From Daphnia carinata (lineage: Eukaryota > Arthropoda > Branchiopoda > Diplostraca > Daphniidae): a DNA stretch of 64,000 nt. The stretch is from the NCBI RefSeq assembly GCF_022539665.2, contig NC_081331.1:7657534-7721533 (forward strand). Reading direction: 5' to 3'. The position numbers and the translations under genes were made by a program. This document shows positions 20,599-31,233 of the stretch, piece by piece. Each line of letters starts with the position of its first letter. Within the stretch, counting starts at the first letter, position 1. Below the pieces are notes generated by a model. That model did not search any database and was not told where the DNA came from. It was given only the letters and a program-made list of their open reading frames with translations.

Positions 20599-22885
20599 TG
20601 CCAAACAATAGGAGTTTATTGTGGAATTACTTTACACGGGGGGATAGATATGCTGTAGACCACAAAGTTACATGCAACAAATGTGGTAATACTATTTCGA
20701 CCAGTGGGAATACGTCTAACATGAAAGCGCATCTTCAGACTCGTCATTCTGGCCCTCAAGATAACACTTATCAAAATTATTTGGATGAGGTTGTTCAAAA
20801 AGAACGACCGAATGCCACGCCATCCACTTCTAGTGCTATTGATGCGTGTAACGAAGGTATACTTTGATAAATATAATATAAAACTTCAACAATATAATTT
20901 TTAACAACAATATTGTTAACAAAGGTTCGTCGAACGCCGTTCCATCATCAGAAACCAGCCGCCGACGTCGCAGGGATGATACTCATGTTGTTCCTCATCC
21001 AACTGAGGGAGTCTTTATGCAAGGCTTTTATAAAAAGTTGGTTGGATTTATCGCCAGAGATATGCAACCGATTCAAGTGGTTGAAAACAGAGGTATATTT
21101 TCATACATAAGCTACATTTAATCGACGTTTTAAACATTTTTATTTACAAATTTTTGCAGGTTTCAAAGATCTAGTATCTAGATCCTCGCGTCATACTGCC
21201 CTCTAGAACAACTCTGACCAACACTTTAATTCCTCGTGAATTTCAGAGCGCTATGGCAGAGTTGTTTGAGGAACTTAGGACTGTAGCTTATATCTCTTTG
21301 ACGATCGACTGTTGGCCATCTCGCCGAATGGAGCCGTTTATGACTGTAACTGTCCATTTCATCGTGAATGGACAGTTACAGTCTCGTGTTTTGTCGACAA
21401 CTTACGTGACGGGTTCGCATACGGCAACGAACCTGAGGGGAAAGTTGGAAACGGTTGCATTCGATTGGGGAATCACTGACGAAGTGGTTTGTGTGGTAAC
21501 TGATAATGCGGCCAATATTGTTGCCGCTATCAACCAGCTCACGCAAATGTTTAGGGACAAAGGTAAGACAATTGTTATAGGTACGCTTATTTAAAATTTA
21601 ACATATTTAGGGTAGCCAGTCAATGTCAACATCTAAATTACTGTTTTCTTTCTTAGGCCTTTGGAATCATATTCCCTGTGTTTCCCACACTCTTCACCTT
21701 GCTGTAACTGAGGCCATTAATTCCACCATTGTATCCTACACTATGAAGCAGTGTAGGGAAATCGTCACCTACTTCCATTCCAGCCATTCAGCAGTTGATG
21801 TTCTCAACAAGCATTGCTCGTACAATGGTGGCCTTAATGGACGTCAGTTGCAGCAAGATGTCATTACAAGGTGGAACAGCCAGTTTTTTATGGTGAAAAG
21901 CATGTTGGAGCTGAAAATTCCCATCAGTGCAGCCATTGGGGAGCTCCACCGAATAGATTTAGCTTTCAAAGCTGAACAGTGGGACCTTTTGGAAGAATTT
22001 ATCAAGGTGCTTAGTCCATGTGAAGAAGTAACAAGAGAGCTTTCTTAACAAAGATATCCTTCGTTATCAAAGGTAAAACTACCAGAAAGATAATGAGGAA
22101 ACTTATAACCAATATTTATTATAACATAACAATATATTTTCCCTTTAGATTATTCCGCTGATTAACCTAATGGTTGAAGGACTAAAAACCGTGTTTGGCC
22201 TTGAACCACCCAAGTACGAAGGGCTTCTCATCTTCAGGAATCGGCTGATGCGGAACATTATGTCTCGGTTTTACAACTTAGAGCAAACTAGCACGGACAC
22301 AAGGGCCCCCAAATGGCCATTTGTTTCACTGGCTACTTTCACCGATCCAAGGTATAAAAATAACAATTTAAAAGTTACTTTAGTTTCATAACACACATTT
22401 GAATTGGCAGATTCAAAGGCATGTATCATACAGACATTTCTCGGGTGGAGAAGCAACTTAAAAATCTGCCCTTCGGCAGTTCTCAAGATGTGGAAGACCA
22501 GCCACCTACACCATCTACCGGCAACCGAACTTCTAGGTGGGCGAATCACGATCAGCGCGTTCTGCGAATCAATGAAATAAGCAGTCGGCGAAGCACCAAC
22601 TCCAGAGCTAATGCTATAAATCTCATCAGAGAGTACAAACTGCTGCCAATGATTGCCAGAAACGAGGATCCTCTTGAGTGGTGGCAGTCAAAAGCAGACC
22701 ATTGCCTTTTAAAGCATTTTATTCCCTTAATAGAAAAAATTCATTGTACGCCAGCTACATCGGTACCATCAGAACAGGTCTTTTCCCACGCTTCAGACCT
22801 AATATCTTCCAAGCGTAGTCGGCTGTCTGGCAGTACAGTTGAAATGCTCCTCTTCCTCAACCGATATAATTTCCTTGACCATTAA
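20599..22885 (+). pseudogene. hAT transposase, BED finger to dimerisation domain, six exons
   Basis: The hAT transposase cuts and pastes the element. Exons are about 20599-20856, 20925-21092, 21160-21562, 21657-22072, 22149-22351 and 22411-22885, all with GT-AG borders. Exon 1 has a BED zinc finger (CNKCGNTISTSGNTSN, then HLQTRH). Exon 3 has LTIDCWPSRRMEPFMTVTVH with the first catalytic Asp and CVVTDNAANI with the second. Exon 4 has IPCVSHTLHLAV and DVITRWNSQFFM. Exon 6 ends with the dimerisation signature EDPLEWWQSK, SVPSEQVFSHASDLISSKR and LLFLNRYNF. A frameshift near 21180 and a TAA at 22046-22048 inactivate it. The initiator could also be 20466. Confidence 0.88.
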
Positions 22886-22956
22886 ACCCCTTTTTCTTGT
22901 TTTGTTTTGTGAAATACAAATTGAAGAAACTGTAAGCTTTTGTTTTTATTTATATT

Positions 22957-24890
22957 TTAACTCATGAGGAATATATTCCTCTTCTTGGAAAAGAAGTTGA
23001 GGAATATGTTAAAAGCCAATAAACAATTTCAACTTTAATTCCCCTCCAACCTCCTACTTCTTGTTGCACCCCAGCTGCTGAACCCGTTTACCATCTTCCT
23101 CGATGTCTTCTGTTAATATCTTCTGGTAATTCCTCCTCAGAAGAATTTTTTAAAGGAATTAAAAGTTGCTTTTAAGGAAGTTCAATTGCTGGGATCGAAC
23201 CTCTGCCTTTCTTACACGTTGCAGTCGCTCTAACCACTGACCCATAGTAAGTTGAAATATTGTTGCACTACATTGTTATATAATCGACGTTATTTTCAAA
23301 TCCGATGTATCGGATTGATTTTGTGATACACCACTCGACATATCTATATCGTTGTATTTTATAGCTATAATATGTACCTTAGAATAATAGCTGACGCGCA
23401 AACATTATTGGGTTCTTATACGTTAAACACCACAAAACCCAGAAACATTTTTCTAAAACAAAAATATCGTATCGGTGATATCAATACACTGCAACATTTT
23501 CTACGAAAATCAACAACCTTTCAATTGGTTTCGTACTAAAAAAATGTTTGTAGTGGTCTAACAGTCAGCAAGCAAAGATGCCGGAGTAGAAGCTTAAGGT
23601 TCAAATCCAGTATTATGCATCAATGCGTAACAATTTTGTCTTCAGATAACTTCATAAATCGCTTTCACAATGAAAGGCCAAAAATATCATATCGGTTACA
23701 TCTATCCATTGTAACACATTCTACTAAAATAATTTTTTCCTCATAGTTTTAAAAATTCAGTTCTTATTCAGGCGAAAAGCAATATTTATAAGTAGGACAG
23801 CCTGTTGGGTAGCGCGGTAGGCTGATAATACGAATGGTTGATGTTCGAAGCAGATTTAATATTTTTCAATACATATATATATATATATCAGATATATATC
23901 ACACACGGATTTCCCACACAATTTAACAAAAGGTTTTTTTTTTAACTGATAAGGAATATACTCCTCTTCTTGGAAAAGAAGTTGAAGAAGAAGTTAAAAG
24001 CACAAAAAGAATTTCAACTAGAATTCATCTCCCACCTCCTACGTCTTCTTGTACCCCAACTGATTAACCCGTTTACATTACCACATTCGTCTGCTATATT
24101 CTGGAAATTCGTATTTATTACAATTTTTTTAGGAATGAAAATTAGCTAAATATTGATTTGCTATGCTCGAACCTCTGACCTTCTGGGCATGTTCTATACG
24201 CTCTATCCACTGACCCATATAGTGTTCTATTAGCTGTGCATTACATTGTTATATAATCGACGTTGTTTGCAAATCCGATATATCGGATTGATATTTGGGA
24301 AACACCACTCGACATATCTATATCGGTGTATTTTATAACTATAATATGTACCTTAGAATAATAGCTGACGAGCAGACATTTTTGGGTTCAAATCTGTTAT
24401 ACAGCACACAACCCAAAAAACATTTTCTAAAAAAAATTTCTATCGGTTACACATCAATAATATCATATCATCGGTTACATTGCATTGGAACATTTTCTAG
24501 GAAACTCAACAAACCTTTTCAATTGTTTTCGTACATATTATTCGTGTTTAGTGGTCTATCAGTCAGCAAGCAAAGCTGACGGGTTAGAGGTTGAAGGTTC
24601 AAATCCAGTATTATACGTTAATAAACAAAAGTTTTGTCTTCACATAGCTTCAAAAGTACTTTCACAATAAAAAGTCAAAAATATCATATCGGTTACATCT
24701 TTCCAATGGAACACATTCTACTTAAATAATGTTTTGCTACATTCTACTTTAAATAAGTTTTAAAATTTCAATCCTAGCGCATTCTAAACATTAAAAGAAG
24801 GACAGTCTGTTAGGTAGCGCGGTAAGCTGGTAACATGAGGTGTTGATGTTCGATTCCACAAGCAGGATTTTTCATTTTTTTTTCAAAAAA
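22957..24890 (+). repeat. ~980-bp tandem duplication with tRNA-like modules inside hAT-A
   Basis: Unit 1 starts near 22957 and unit 2 near 23941; both begin with AAGGAATATA-like sequence and CCTCTTCTTGGAAAAGAAGTTGA and stay alignable to about 24880. Each unit contains three tRNA-like patches. One on the minus strand (23189-23253, 24160-24220) has GGGTCAGTGG and GAGGTTCGA. One on the plus strand (23551-23610, 24549-24608) has AGTGGTCTA and the B-box consensus GGTTCAAATCC. A third on the plus strand (23794-23852, 24800-24866) has GGTAGCGCGGTA and TGTTCGA. They do not fold obviously as full cloverleaves, so I do not call tRNA genes. Confidence 0.75.
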
Positions 24891-25553
24891 TATCGTCTCG
24901 GTTTACAAAAAAATATCGATAAAATTGTGCGATATATCGGTATCGTGATATTTAAATCAAATATCGCAAATCGACATCACTACTCACGGCCTCTCACTTA
25001 TGTGTCTGGAGACGCACAATCATTTGAAGTTTTATTTCCTCAAAAGCTGCTGACTGGGAGGCAACCTGGTGCCACAACAGAGTCACCCGACTCTACAAAA
25101 ATGAGCCGCGACGAGCTTATCGAATTGGATAAGAAAAGAAGCGAGCACGCACTAACATGGTGGAGACTTTGGCAAGACTCGTACCTGTCCGACCTTAAGC
25201 AATTTACTGTCGTAAGGGCAAGGGTACAAGAATTCCACGTGTTGGCGAAGTCATCTTGTTAAAAGAGCCGAACATCAAGCGAGTTTCATGGCCGACGGCC
25301 ATCGTTACTGAACTTGTCTCTGGCTACGACGGCAAGGTGAGAGCTGTTACCCTACGGCTACGATCGGGAAAGGAAACCCCCGAGGCATCCAGACTGTCTA
25401 TCCTCTAGAAGTACAGGCCAATATCGACACACTAGTCGACGAAGCTGAAGCCGGCGAAAAGGAGAAAACTACGACCAAGAAGAAAAAGAAGAATCCACTC
25501 CGCAAGAAGAATTTGGAATCGCAGGAGGGAGTTGGCGATTCCGGCGGGGAGGA

Positions 25554-25902
25554 TGTTGCGGATTCCCAAAAGGACAACAACCACGGGGTTTCCAGATTCG
25601 GAAGGCCCGTTCGACGACCTGCTATTTTTGATATTTAGTTATATTATTTCTATTATTATTGTGTATGCCGCTAGGGGCGCTGTTTGACAGAGCCTTCTTA
25701 GTGGCCCATGTCGGCAATGGCCGACCCTTCTTAATTTCCTCTTGACGAAAGCAGACGTCTTTTTGTAAGTTCCGACAATTCAAATAAAAGTGCTAGTGAA
25801 ACAGCTATCAAGTGTCTTTCTCCCTATCAACGTATTTACTAAGGTATTAAGTGTTAGGTAACTTAATTTAAAACTTTCCGTTAGGTTTAGAAAGTCGTTA
25901 CA
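25554..25902 (+). repeat. 3' LTR of BEL1 (349 bp)
   Basis: It begins TGTTGCGGATTCC and ends CGTTACA, followed by the CAGAC duplication. The end of pol overlaps its first ~75 bp (SRFGRPVRRPAIFDI, then stop). The start and the GTTACA end are shared with the sister LTR at 32570-32214, which supports both boundaries. A polyadenylation-like AATAAA lies near 25786. Confidence 0.8.
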
Positions 25903-26125
25903 CAGACCACCGTTGACCTTCAACTGAACTGCAACTCCTCCCCTTTCTCAACTTTTGCTCAACTCTTCCGTTTTGGCGTCAACCTTGACGAAAAGTTGAA
26001 CTAAAAAGGTTCAACAAAAGGTTGACGCCAAAATGCGCGCTGAAACACTTGAGCTTTTTCAACGGTGGTCCAGACCACCGTTGACCTTCAACTGAACTTG
26101 AACTCCTCCACTTTCTCAACTGTAG

Positions 26126-26930
26126 CGCCCGTACGAAACGGTAACCTTGAGTTTTGGCGATGCCCAAATCCTAGCTTCATCCAGCTTCCCCGTCGCTAGC
26201 TTGCAGATTTCAAGCTAGGGATACGTTTAAGTTAGCTTGAGTTTTGGGGGGTGACGTCAGCGCCTTAAAATTAACACACTTGCACAAGCTATGAATTCAT
26301 CAGCTTGCCCTTTGGTTTACGAAAATTAAGCTATTGGAGTAAGTGTAAGCTATAAAAATGGGAGTTAGGAAAATATATATTATTTAGCATAAGAAATGCT
26401 TATAAAACAACCATTAGTTATGATAGGACTTTAATCGCAAATAATTCATTTTCTTAAAAAAAAATAAGAAATCATACTTAAGTTTGAAAATAAAAAAGAT
26501 TTAGTAATTGGCTTAAATACTTTTTAGGGAACAAAAGTTTAACTTAATTTCGACTTTATCTTTATGTTTTTAAAATTCTGTTTGTGATGTGTTGTCGAAA
26601 AAACTTAAGTATAATTCAAGATTTCTATTGTATTCTTCGAGAATGGTAATTATAGTATGAATAGATTGGTCCAGTGGATAGAACATCCGACTGTCGTGTG
26701 GGAGACCCAAGTTCGATCTCAGCCATAGACTTTTCCTTTTCGCTTTGCCTAACCTAGCCTCGCTTTGCTAGGCTAAGCTAAGCTAGCGACGCGCGGGCTA
26801 GGTTAGCTTGAATTTCCAAGCTTAAATCGTAAAAAATTTAAGCTTGGAGTCGTTAGCTTGGGGGGGGGCTGGAGCGGTCGCAATCTAAGCTAACTCAAGG
26901 TTTGGGTAAGCTTAACGTTTTGTACGGGCG
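26126..26930. mobile_element. Second MITE (~805 bp) inside the foldback MITE
   Basis: The ends CGCCCGTACGAAACGGTAA and the reverse complement of the right end, CGCCCGTACAAAACGTTAA, form imperfect terminal inverted repeats. They extend inward as AAGCTTAAC and CTTGAGTT motifs. The target duplication is unclear. The interior has repeated TAGCTTG/CTAAGC words and a tRNA-like patch at 26662-26724 (GGTCCAGTGGATAGAACATC, then AGTTCGATCTC). No coding capacity. Confidence 0.65.
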
Positions 26931-27201
26931 ATGAACTTCCATTTTGGCGTCAACTTTGACGAAAAGTTGAACTAAAAAGGTTGAACAAAAGGTTGACGCC
27001 AAAATGCGCCCTTATACGGCTAGCTTGACAACGATCTGAAACAACCTGGTGGTGGCCATGGACACTAGTCCAAAATTTCTGTGACACCCGATTCCCACTG
27101 CGAATCGGCTTCGTCTGCAGAAAACACCAAAAAAAAAAAAAAAAATATTTCATGATCTATTTCTGCCGACCAAAGGGGAAACGGAAAGCCAAAAAGAAAC
27201 A

Positions 27202-30200
27202 ATGAATTGGAATATCATTGGAGTTTTATTGTCTGTTGCCTTCGTTATTGCCATTCCATTGGGGTTCAAATCCTTGCTTGGCTTGCTAGTTTTCATGGCG
27301 TTCCTGTTAACAAGGTTTGTGTACTTTACATGTGTTAGCTCATTTCTCTCACAATAACAGTCTGTATGTAGCTTTTTGATTGGATTTTTGACTGAAGCAG
27401 AGTCTTTGCTTACTCCAAGTCTAAGTGCGATCTTCACCCCAATTAGTACAACTCATAGGTTACCTAAAAGAATGGTAAGAACTTCAGAATTGTACATAAT
27501 TTTTTTCACACACTTAGTTAACTCTAAATAATGTTAAGCATCCAGCTGTACCAAATCCAAAAATTGGCCTAGACAAACGAATTTCAGGTTCTAACCTTAT
27601 TGATGATGCATTGCAAGATCTGCTTCAATACATCATACGGGACCATGTTGAAAACTGGTATGGTGGTATTACCAAGGAAACAGAATTTTTGTTTGAAACA
27701 AAGCAGTTCCTGCAAAAAGTAGTGATTACTGTATCCAACAGGTAGTACTTCAGTTTTGCACTAAATAAGAAAAAGATTGTAATCAATTTTGCAAAAATAT
27801 TTTTTAATAACTAGATGCAAAGAGGTTGATTGGCTCACTTTCCTTACAACAAAATTTTTTGACAGTGTTATTGCCCATATTCGTCTCTATCGCGAAACAA
27901 AAATTAGACTGAGTCAGAAGACATCAGATAGTGAAGATTCTGTGAAACCTTCAAGTGAAAATTTTGTTGGGATGTTTTTTGAATTGGAGCAGACACGTGG
28001 TGTAAAGAAGATCAGCAGAAGAAAAATTTCAACAAATCCTGGTTATGAAAAAGGTTTTTTTAACTTAGATCAATTGTTTTTAAGTTTCTACATCCATATC
28101 AAATTTTGAAGAGAGTTTAAAGATCCTTGGTGGTTTCATTCTCCAGCTGCTTAGTTCTAAAGAGGAATTTAACTGTCGGCCGCTGAACTTACTCTTCTCT
28201 CAGCTTCTAACAGGTGAAATTTTGATTCCGCTGATTGACCATCTTTCAGATCCAGATTACGTTAACCAAACTGTGATAGGGCTGGTAATGTTACATTGTA
28301 GAATGTAAACCTCTTACTTCAGTTGAATGTTCATACTTTTGAATTTAGTGCAAAAATTGCCAAATTACGAGTGAAACCTTTTTGACTGTGATACGTTATA
28401 CGGAATTTTTCTCTGAATTGGATGCTTCCCAGCAGCTACTGACAAAAGAAATTGCAATCATGGTAAAGTGTAATAACAGGGATTTCTTTGGGAAGCATTA
28501 TGCACTTCTTGTGATATTAAATCTTTGAAGAGGTCACATGATTTTGGAGGTGAAGACGGTATATTCGTTAAAAGAAGACTTAGTAGTTTGTTGTTTGTCG
28601 ACCGTGTTATTAAAAATCACATCCAAGAACTTAACGAAGGAAAAGAACGGAACTCTATTGGTAATGTTTATTTGGTTTTGCAAATTAGAATCTAAACTAA
28701 ATTTTTTGCTCATCGTTTTCTTATGAAGGTTACAATGTGCCCTCCTATTGGAAACCCTGTGTCGCTAATCATGATTTACATAACGTTGAATTACCACTAG
28801 AAGAGATTTTGAAAAATAGCGTGGCACTCTCATACATGCTGGATTTTATGGCTTCTTTTGAGTCACAAGCATATATTTTCTTTCTTCTTAACGCCGAAGG
28901 TAATATGTTTCATACAATTAAATCAATCGTGTCACGGTTAGTGGTAGGCTAAGCATCCACATTTAATCGTTTGCCATAGGATGGAAAGCGGCTGCAGTTC
29001 AGCAGATATCGCAGTTGCAACTCGAAGGATTCGTTGTTAAAACTGAGTATAGCCATTCCAAACAGCGCAGCAATGACGTTGATCTTAATTTGCCTGGACA
29101 AATCTTAATGAGCTTGCAAGAATCTGCCATGGGAATTTTTACTCAATATTTCTCGGAAAATGTAAATGCTGGAATCAAAGTTGCTTTTCCGTAAACCTAA
29201 AATGTTTAAATTTGGTATTATTATTTTATTAAATTTTGTTATATATATTTTTTTCCTTTTATTTATATTTATTATTTTTCCCTTTATTAATATTTTTTAT
29301 CTTAATTTGTTTTATTCAATTTTTCTTAAGGGTTTTTTCTTTTTTTTTTCTGTGTGGAAACTAGGGTACCCCACGCCTGTGTATCGATGACGTTATCGTG
29401 AGGCGATTACTCTACAACTTGAAAAACGAACCACCTGTCGAGTCGTGGTTTGACGAAGTTAAATCAGCTGTAACATATAAAATAGAGGTGATTACTTTGG
29501 CTTACCTTACGTGAAAGTGTTTCGTTATTGAAAATTAAGATAAAATTTTAGAAAGATGAACGGTTTTTACCTTCATTCCGGAAAAGTTTCGGATATGTGC
29601 GTATGTTGGCCGAACTCGATATACTGAAGGAATCCACAAAAGCGGACGACGAAGATTTGCGTTCACTGGACGGACACAGCACTATGGATTCGTCTGGTCT
29701 GTTTAACCATTTGGTTGTCAAAGAAAAGGGCTCAATCGAAAACATTTCATACGGTGAAATTTGCACTAATGGACCTCCAGCTTTTGATAATAGCACTTTG
29801 AGCGCATCAATTTGTCAGAAAGGTAGTAGTAAAGAAATATTTGTAATAATTTGATTAAACGTCGTATTTTTCTTTTTCTTCACTTTTAGGAGTTGTTAAA
29901 GATGGCATATCCTCCCACGCAGTGTATTCTGTTACTGTTGTGAAGTCGCTGGGTGCTAAAGAAATTGATACATGGGTGGTATATCGAAGATATTCCGATT
30001 TTCATGATTTCCACATGCGACTGGAAGAAAGGGTAAGTTGTAAAATTATATGGCAATACCCTGGAAACTGAAGATTTTTCAAAATGCGATATTGTACTTT
30101 AGTTTAAAGCAATTAGGGAATTTCCATTTCCTGCCAAACGGGCTTTCAACAACATGGATAAATTGTTCTTAGAACGTCGACAGTATTTACTCAATGAGTA

Positions 30201-31233
30201 TCTGAGTAAGTTATTGAAGCCGGAGTTTCTAATGTTAAACCCTGGCCTTCGAGAATCGTTACTCCAATTTTTCGACCGAGGTTCTTACGAACAAAGCAAA
30301 GGAACCATTTCTCGGAAGGTGTGTATTTTTACAGATCGCTATCGTTATTCGGTTGTAATTGGTTGTAAAATATAATTTATAATAGGTGGACAGCCTGATG
30401 AATCCGTTTGTAATTTCAATGCGAAATGTGACAAAAGTGGTTGGTTTCGATTCGTCTTTTATGAAGGAAAATAGCACTAACGACGAAATTATAGATAATT
30501 TGCAAACTTTGTCTGGAATCCCGTTATACGTAAGTGTAAACAAATTACATTGTTTCATTATTTCTCAAAGAGGGTATTTACAGGGCGACGGTCAATTACC
30601 TTTGCGATTTCTCTTGATTCTAATGGACGAAATTTTTGAGCTACACAATCGTAATCAATGGTTGAGAAAAAGAGTTTTCTATGTGCTCCGTGAAATTTTG
30701 CGAGCAATGTTTGGAGATGTATTTAATCAGAAGATCGTTGATTACGTAGTCACAGCTACGTCCCCGGAACAGGTTGCTGAGTTCATTCAAGTCATCAAGT
30801 ATGCGAAAGTTCGTTTTCTGCCGTACAACGTTCCTTCCTGATGCAAAGTTGTGTTTGCTCTAGGTGCTCGTTTTGGCCCCATGGGGTACCTGCTATGCCT
30901 CGGCCTTGCCGTGATGAAGCCACCAAAATGCGAACTCGAGTAGCCGCCAAAATGTCTCTATTATCGTTATTTTCAGGTACGATCGCTGTTATCGCTAATA
31001 TTTTTAGCTTAGAATGCTGTATCTGATATCTCGTTATCGCAGATGAAATCAAACACCTCATAGGCAGCGAAACTACTCGAGAAGGTGTTTTTCGCATATT
31101 TGAATTATTTCAAAATCCTGTTCTAAATCGACGATTGTTCTACGTGATTTTCGAAGCCGTGGTTGACACTCTTTTTCCTGAAACTAATGTCGATGAATTG
31201 TTTGAGAAACTTCTGCAGGAAAACTCCAATTAG
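27202..31233 (+). CDS. snz: RGS-PX sorting nexin (snz / SNX13-SNX25 family), 17 exons
   Basis: Exons: 27202-27314, 27372-27474, 27539-27741, 27815-28053, 28112-28284, 28349-28462, 28531-28660, 28729-28899, 28980-29161, 29365-29487, 29552-29822, 29890-30032, 30103-30318, 30386-30529, 30584-30798, 30864-30976, 31043-31233. All introns are GT-AG and phases match, giving 947 codons plus TAG. Domains in order: two N-terminal hydrophobic helices (IIGVLLSVAFVIAI and GLLVFMAFLL) for ER anchoring; PXA (DDALQDLLQYIIRDHVENWY); RGS-like (LEEILKNSVALSYMLDFMAS); PX (VVYRRYSDFHDFHMRL, FPFPAKRAF); nexin-C (SETTREGVFRIFELFQNPVL). The family tethers ER to endosomes, lipid droplets or plasma membrane and binds phosphoinositides. 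The symbol follows the single fly member; the paralogue assignment is inference. It is the only intact host gene seen. Confidence 0.9.

Larger units (their letters stand above)
20283..24982 (+). mobile_element. hAT transposon (hAT-A, 4.7 kb) in BEL1 integrase
   Basis: The ends are TAGGGATGTCGATT and AATCGACATCACTA, flanked by a perfect 8-bp duplication CTCACGGC (20275-20282 and 24983-24990). Subterminal sequences are rich in ATATCG and CGATATATCGG. The left 2.6 kb holds a spliced transposase gene. The right 2 kb holds a tandem repeat with tRNA-like modules. The transposase has a frameshift and a nonsense codon, so this copy is not autonomous. Confidence 0.92.
18148..25600 (+). pseudogene. BEL1 integrase, split into three blocks by two hAT elements
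   Basis: Block 1 (18202-19182) has the zinc finger YHHFNRKHAGV, a TGA at 18730, CVKCQRVQSRPF, the first catalytic Asp in VGIDYFGPMYV, LFTCAVTRAVHLEL and the second Asp in IIDSDNASTF. Block 2 (20087-20282) carries SKGIKWKFSSSLAPWWGG with the region of the catalytic Glu. Block 3 (24991-25262) has SFEVLFPQKLLTGRQP and a Trp-rich end. After 25262 the frame shifts into the C-terminal region ending in a Lys-rich tail that runs into the 3' LTR. It is inactivated by the two insertions, the stop and the shift. Confidence 0.88.
13748..25902 (+). mobile_element. BEL/Pao LTR retrotransposon (BEL1), with two nested hAT insertions
   Basis: The element starts TGTTGCGG and ends GTTACA, and is flanked by the 5-bp duplication CAGAC (13743-13747 and 25903-25907) in the centre of the foldback MITE. 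Internal order is LTR, small leader ORF, gag (DUF1759-like), knuckle and protease, RT, RNase H, integrase and LTR, as in BEL/Pao. Removing the hAT elements at 19183-20078 and 20283-24982 with their duplications rejoins the integrase. Frameshifts, nonsense codons and a changed RT active site show it is dead. A deleted sister copy is at 32214-35443 on the other strand. Confidence 0.9.
13589..27011. mobile_element. Foldback MITE, outer limits, filled with nested insertions
   Basis: The left end GGGCGCATTTAGGCGTC (13589) matches the reverse complement of the right end GACGCCAAAATGCGCCC (to 27011). Both are flanked by TTA (13586-13588 and 27012-27014), the 3-bp TWA duplication typical of PIF/Harbinger-type elements. 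The MITE sequence itself is only 13589-13747, 25903-26125 and 26931-27011; the rest is BEL1 and a second MITE. Near each right end is a hairpin: TTTTGGCGTCAACCTT pairs with AAGGTTGACGCCAAAA at 25971-26033, and a similar one lies at 26942-27004. An extra right half ending at 26040 shows internal duplication. The centre (GGTGGTCCAGACCACC) is also palindromic. It carries no coding capacity. Confidence 0.7.

Noticed and set aside
23189-24866. Calling the tRNA-like patches as tRNA genes
   Set aside because: B-boxes are good but acceptor and anticodon stems do not pair convincingly by eye, and the patches are repeated inside a transposon.
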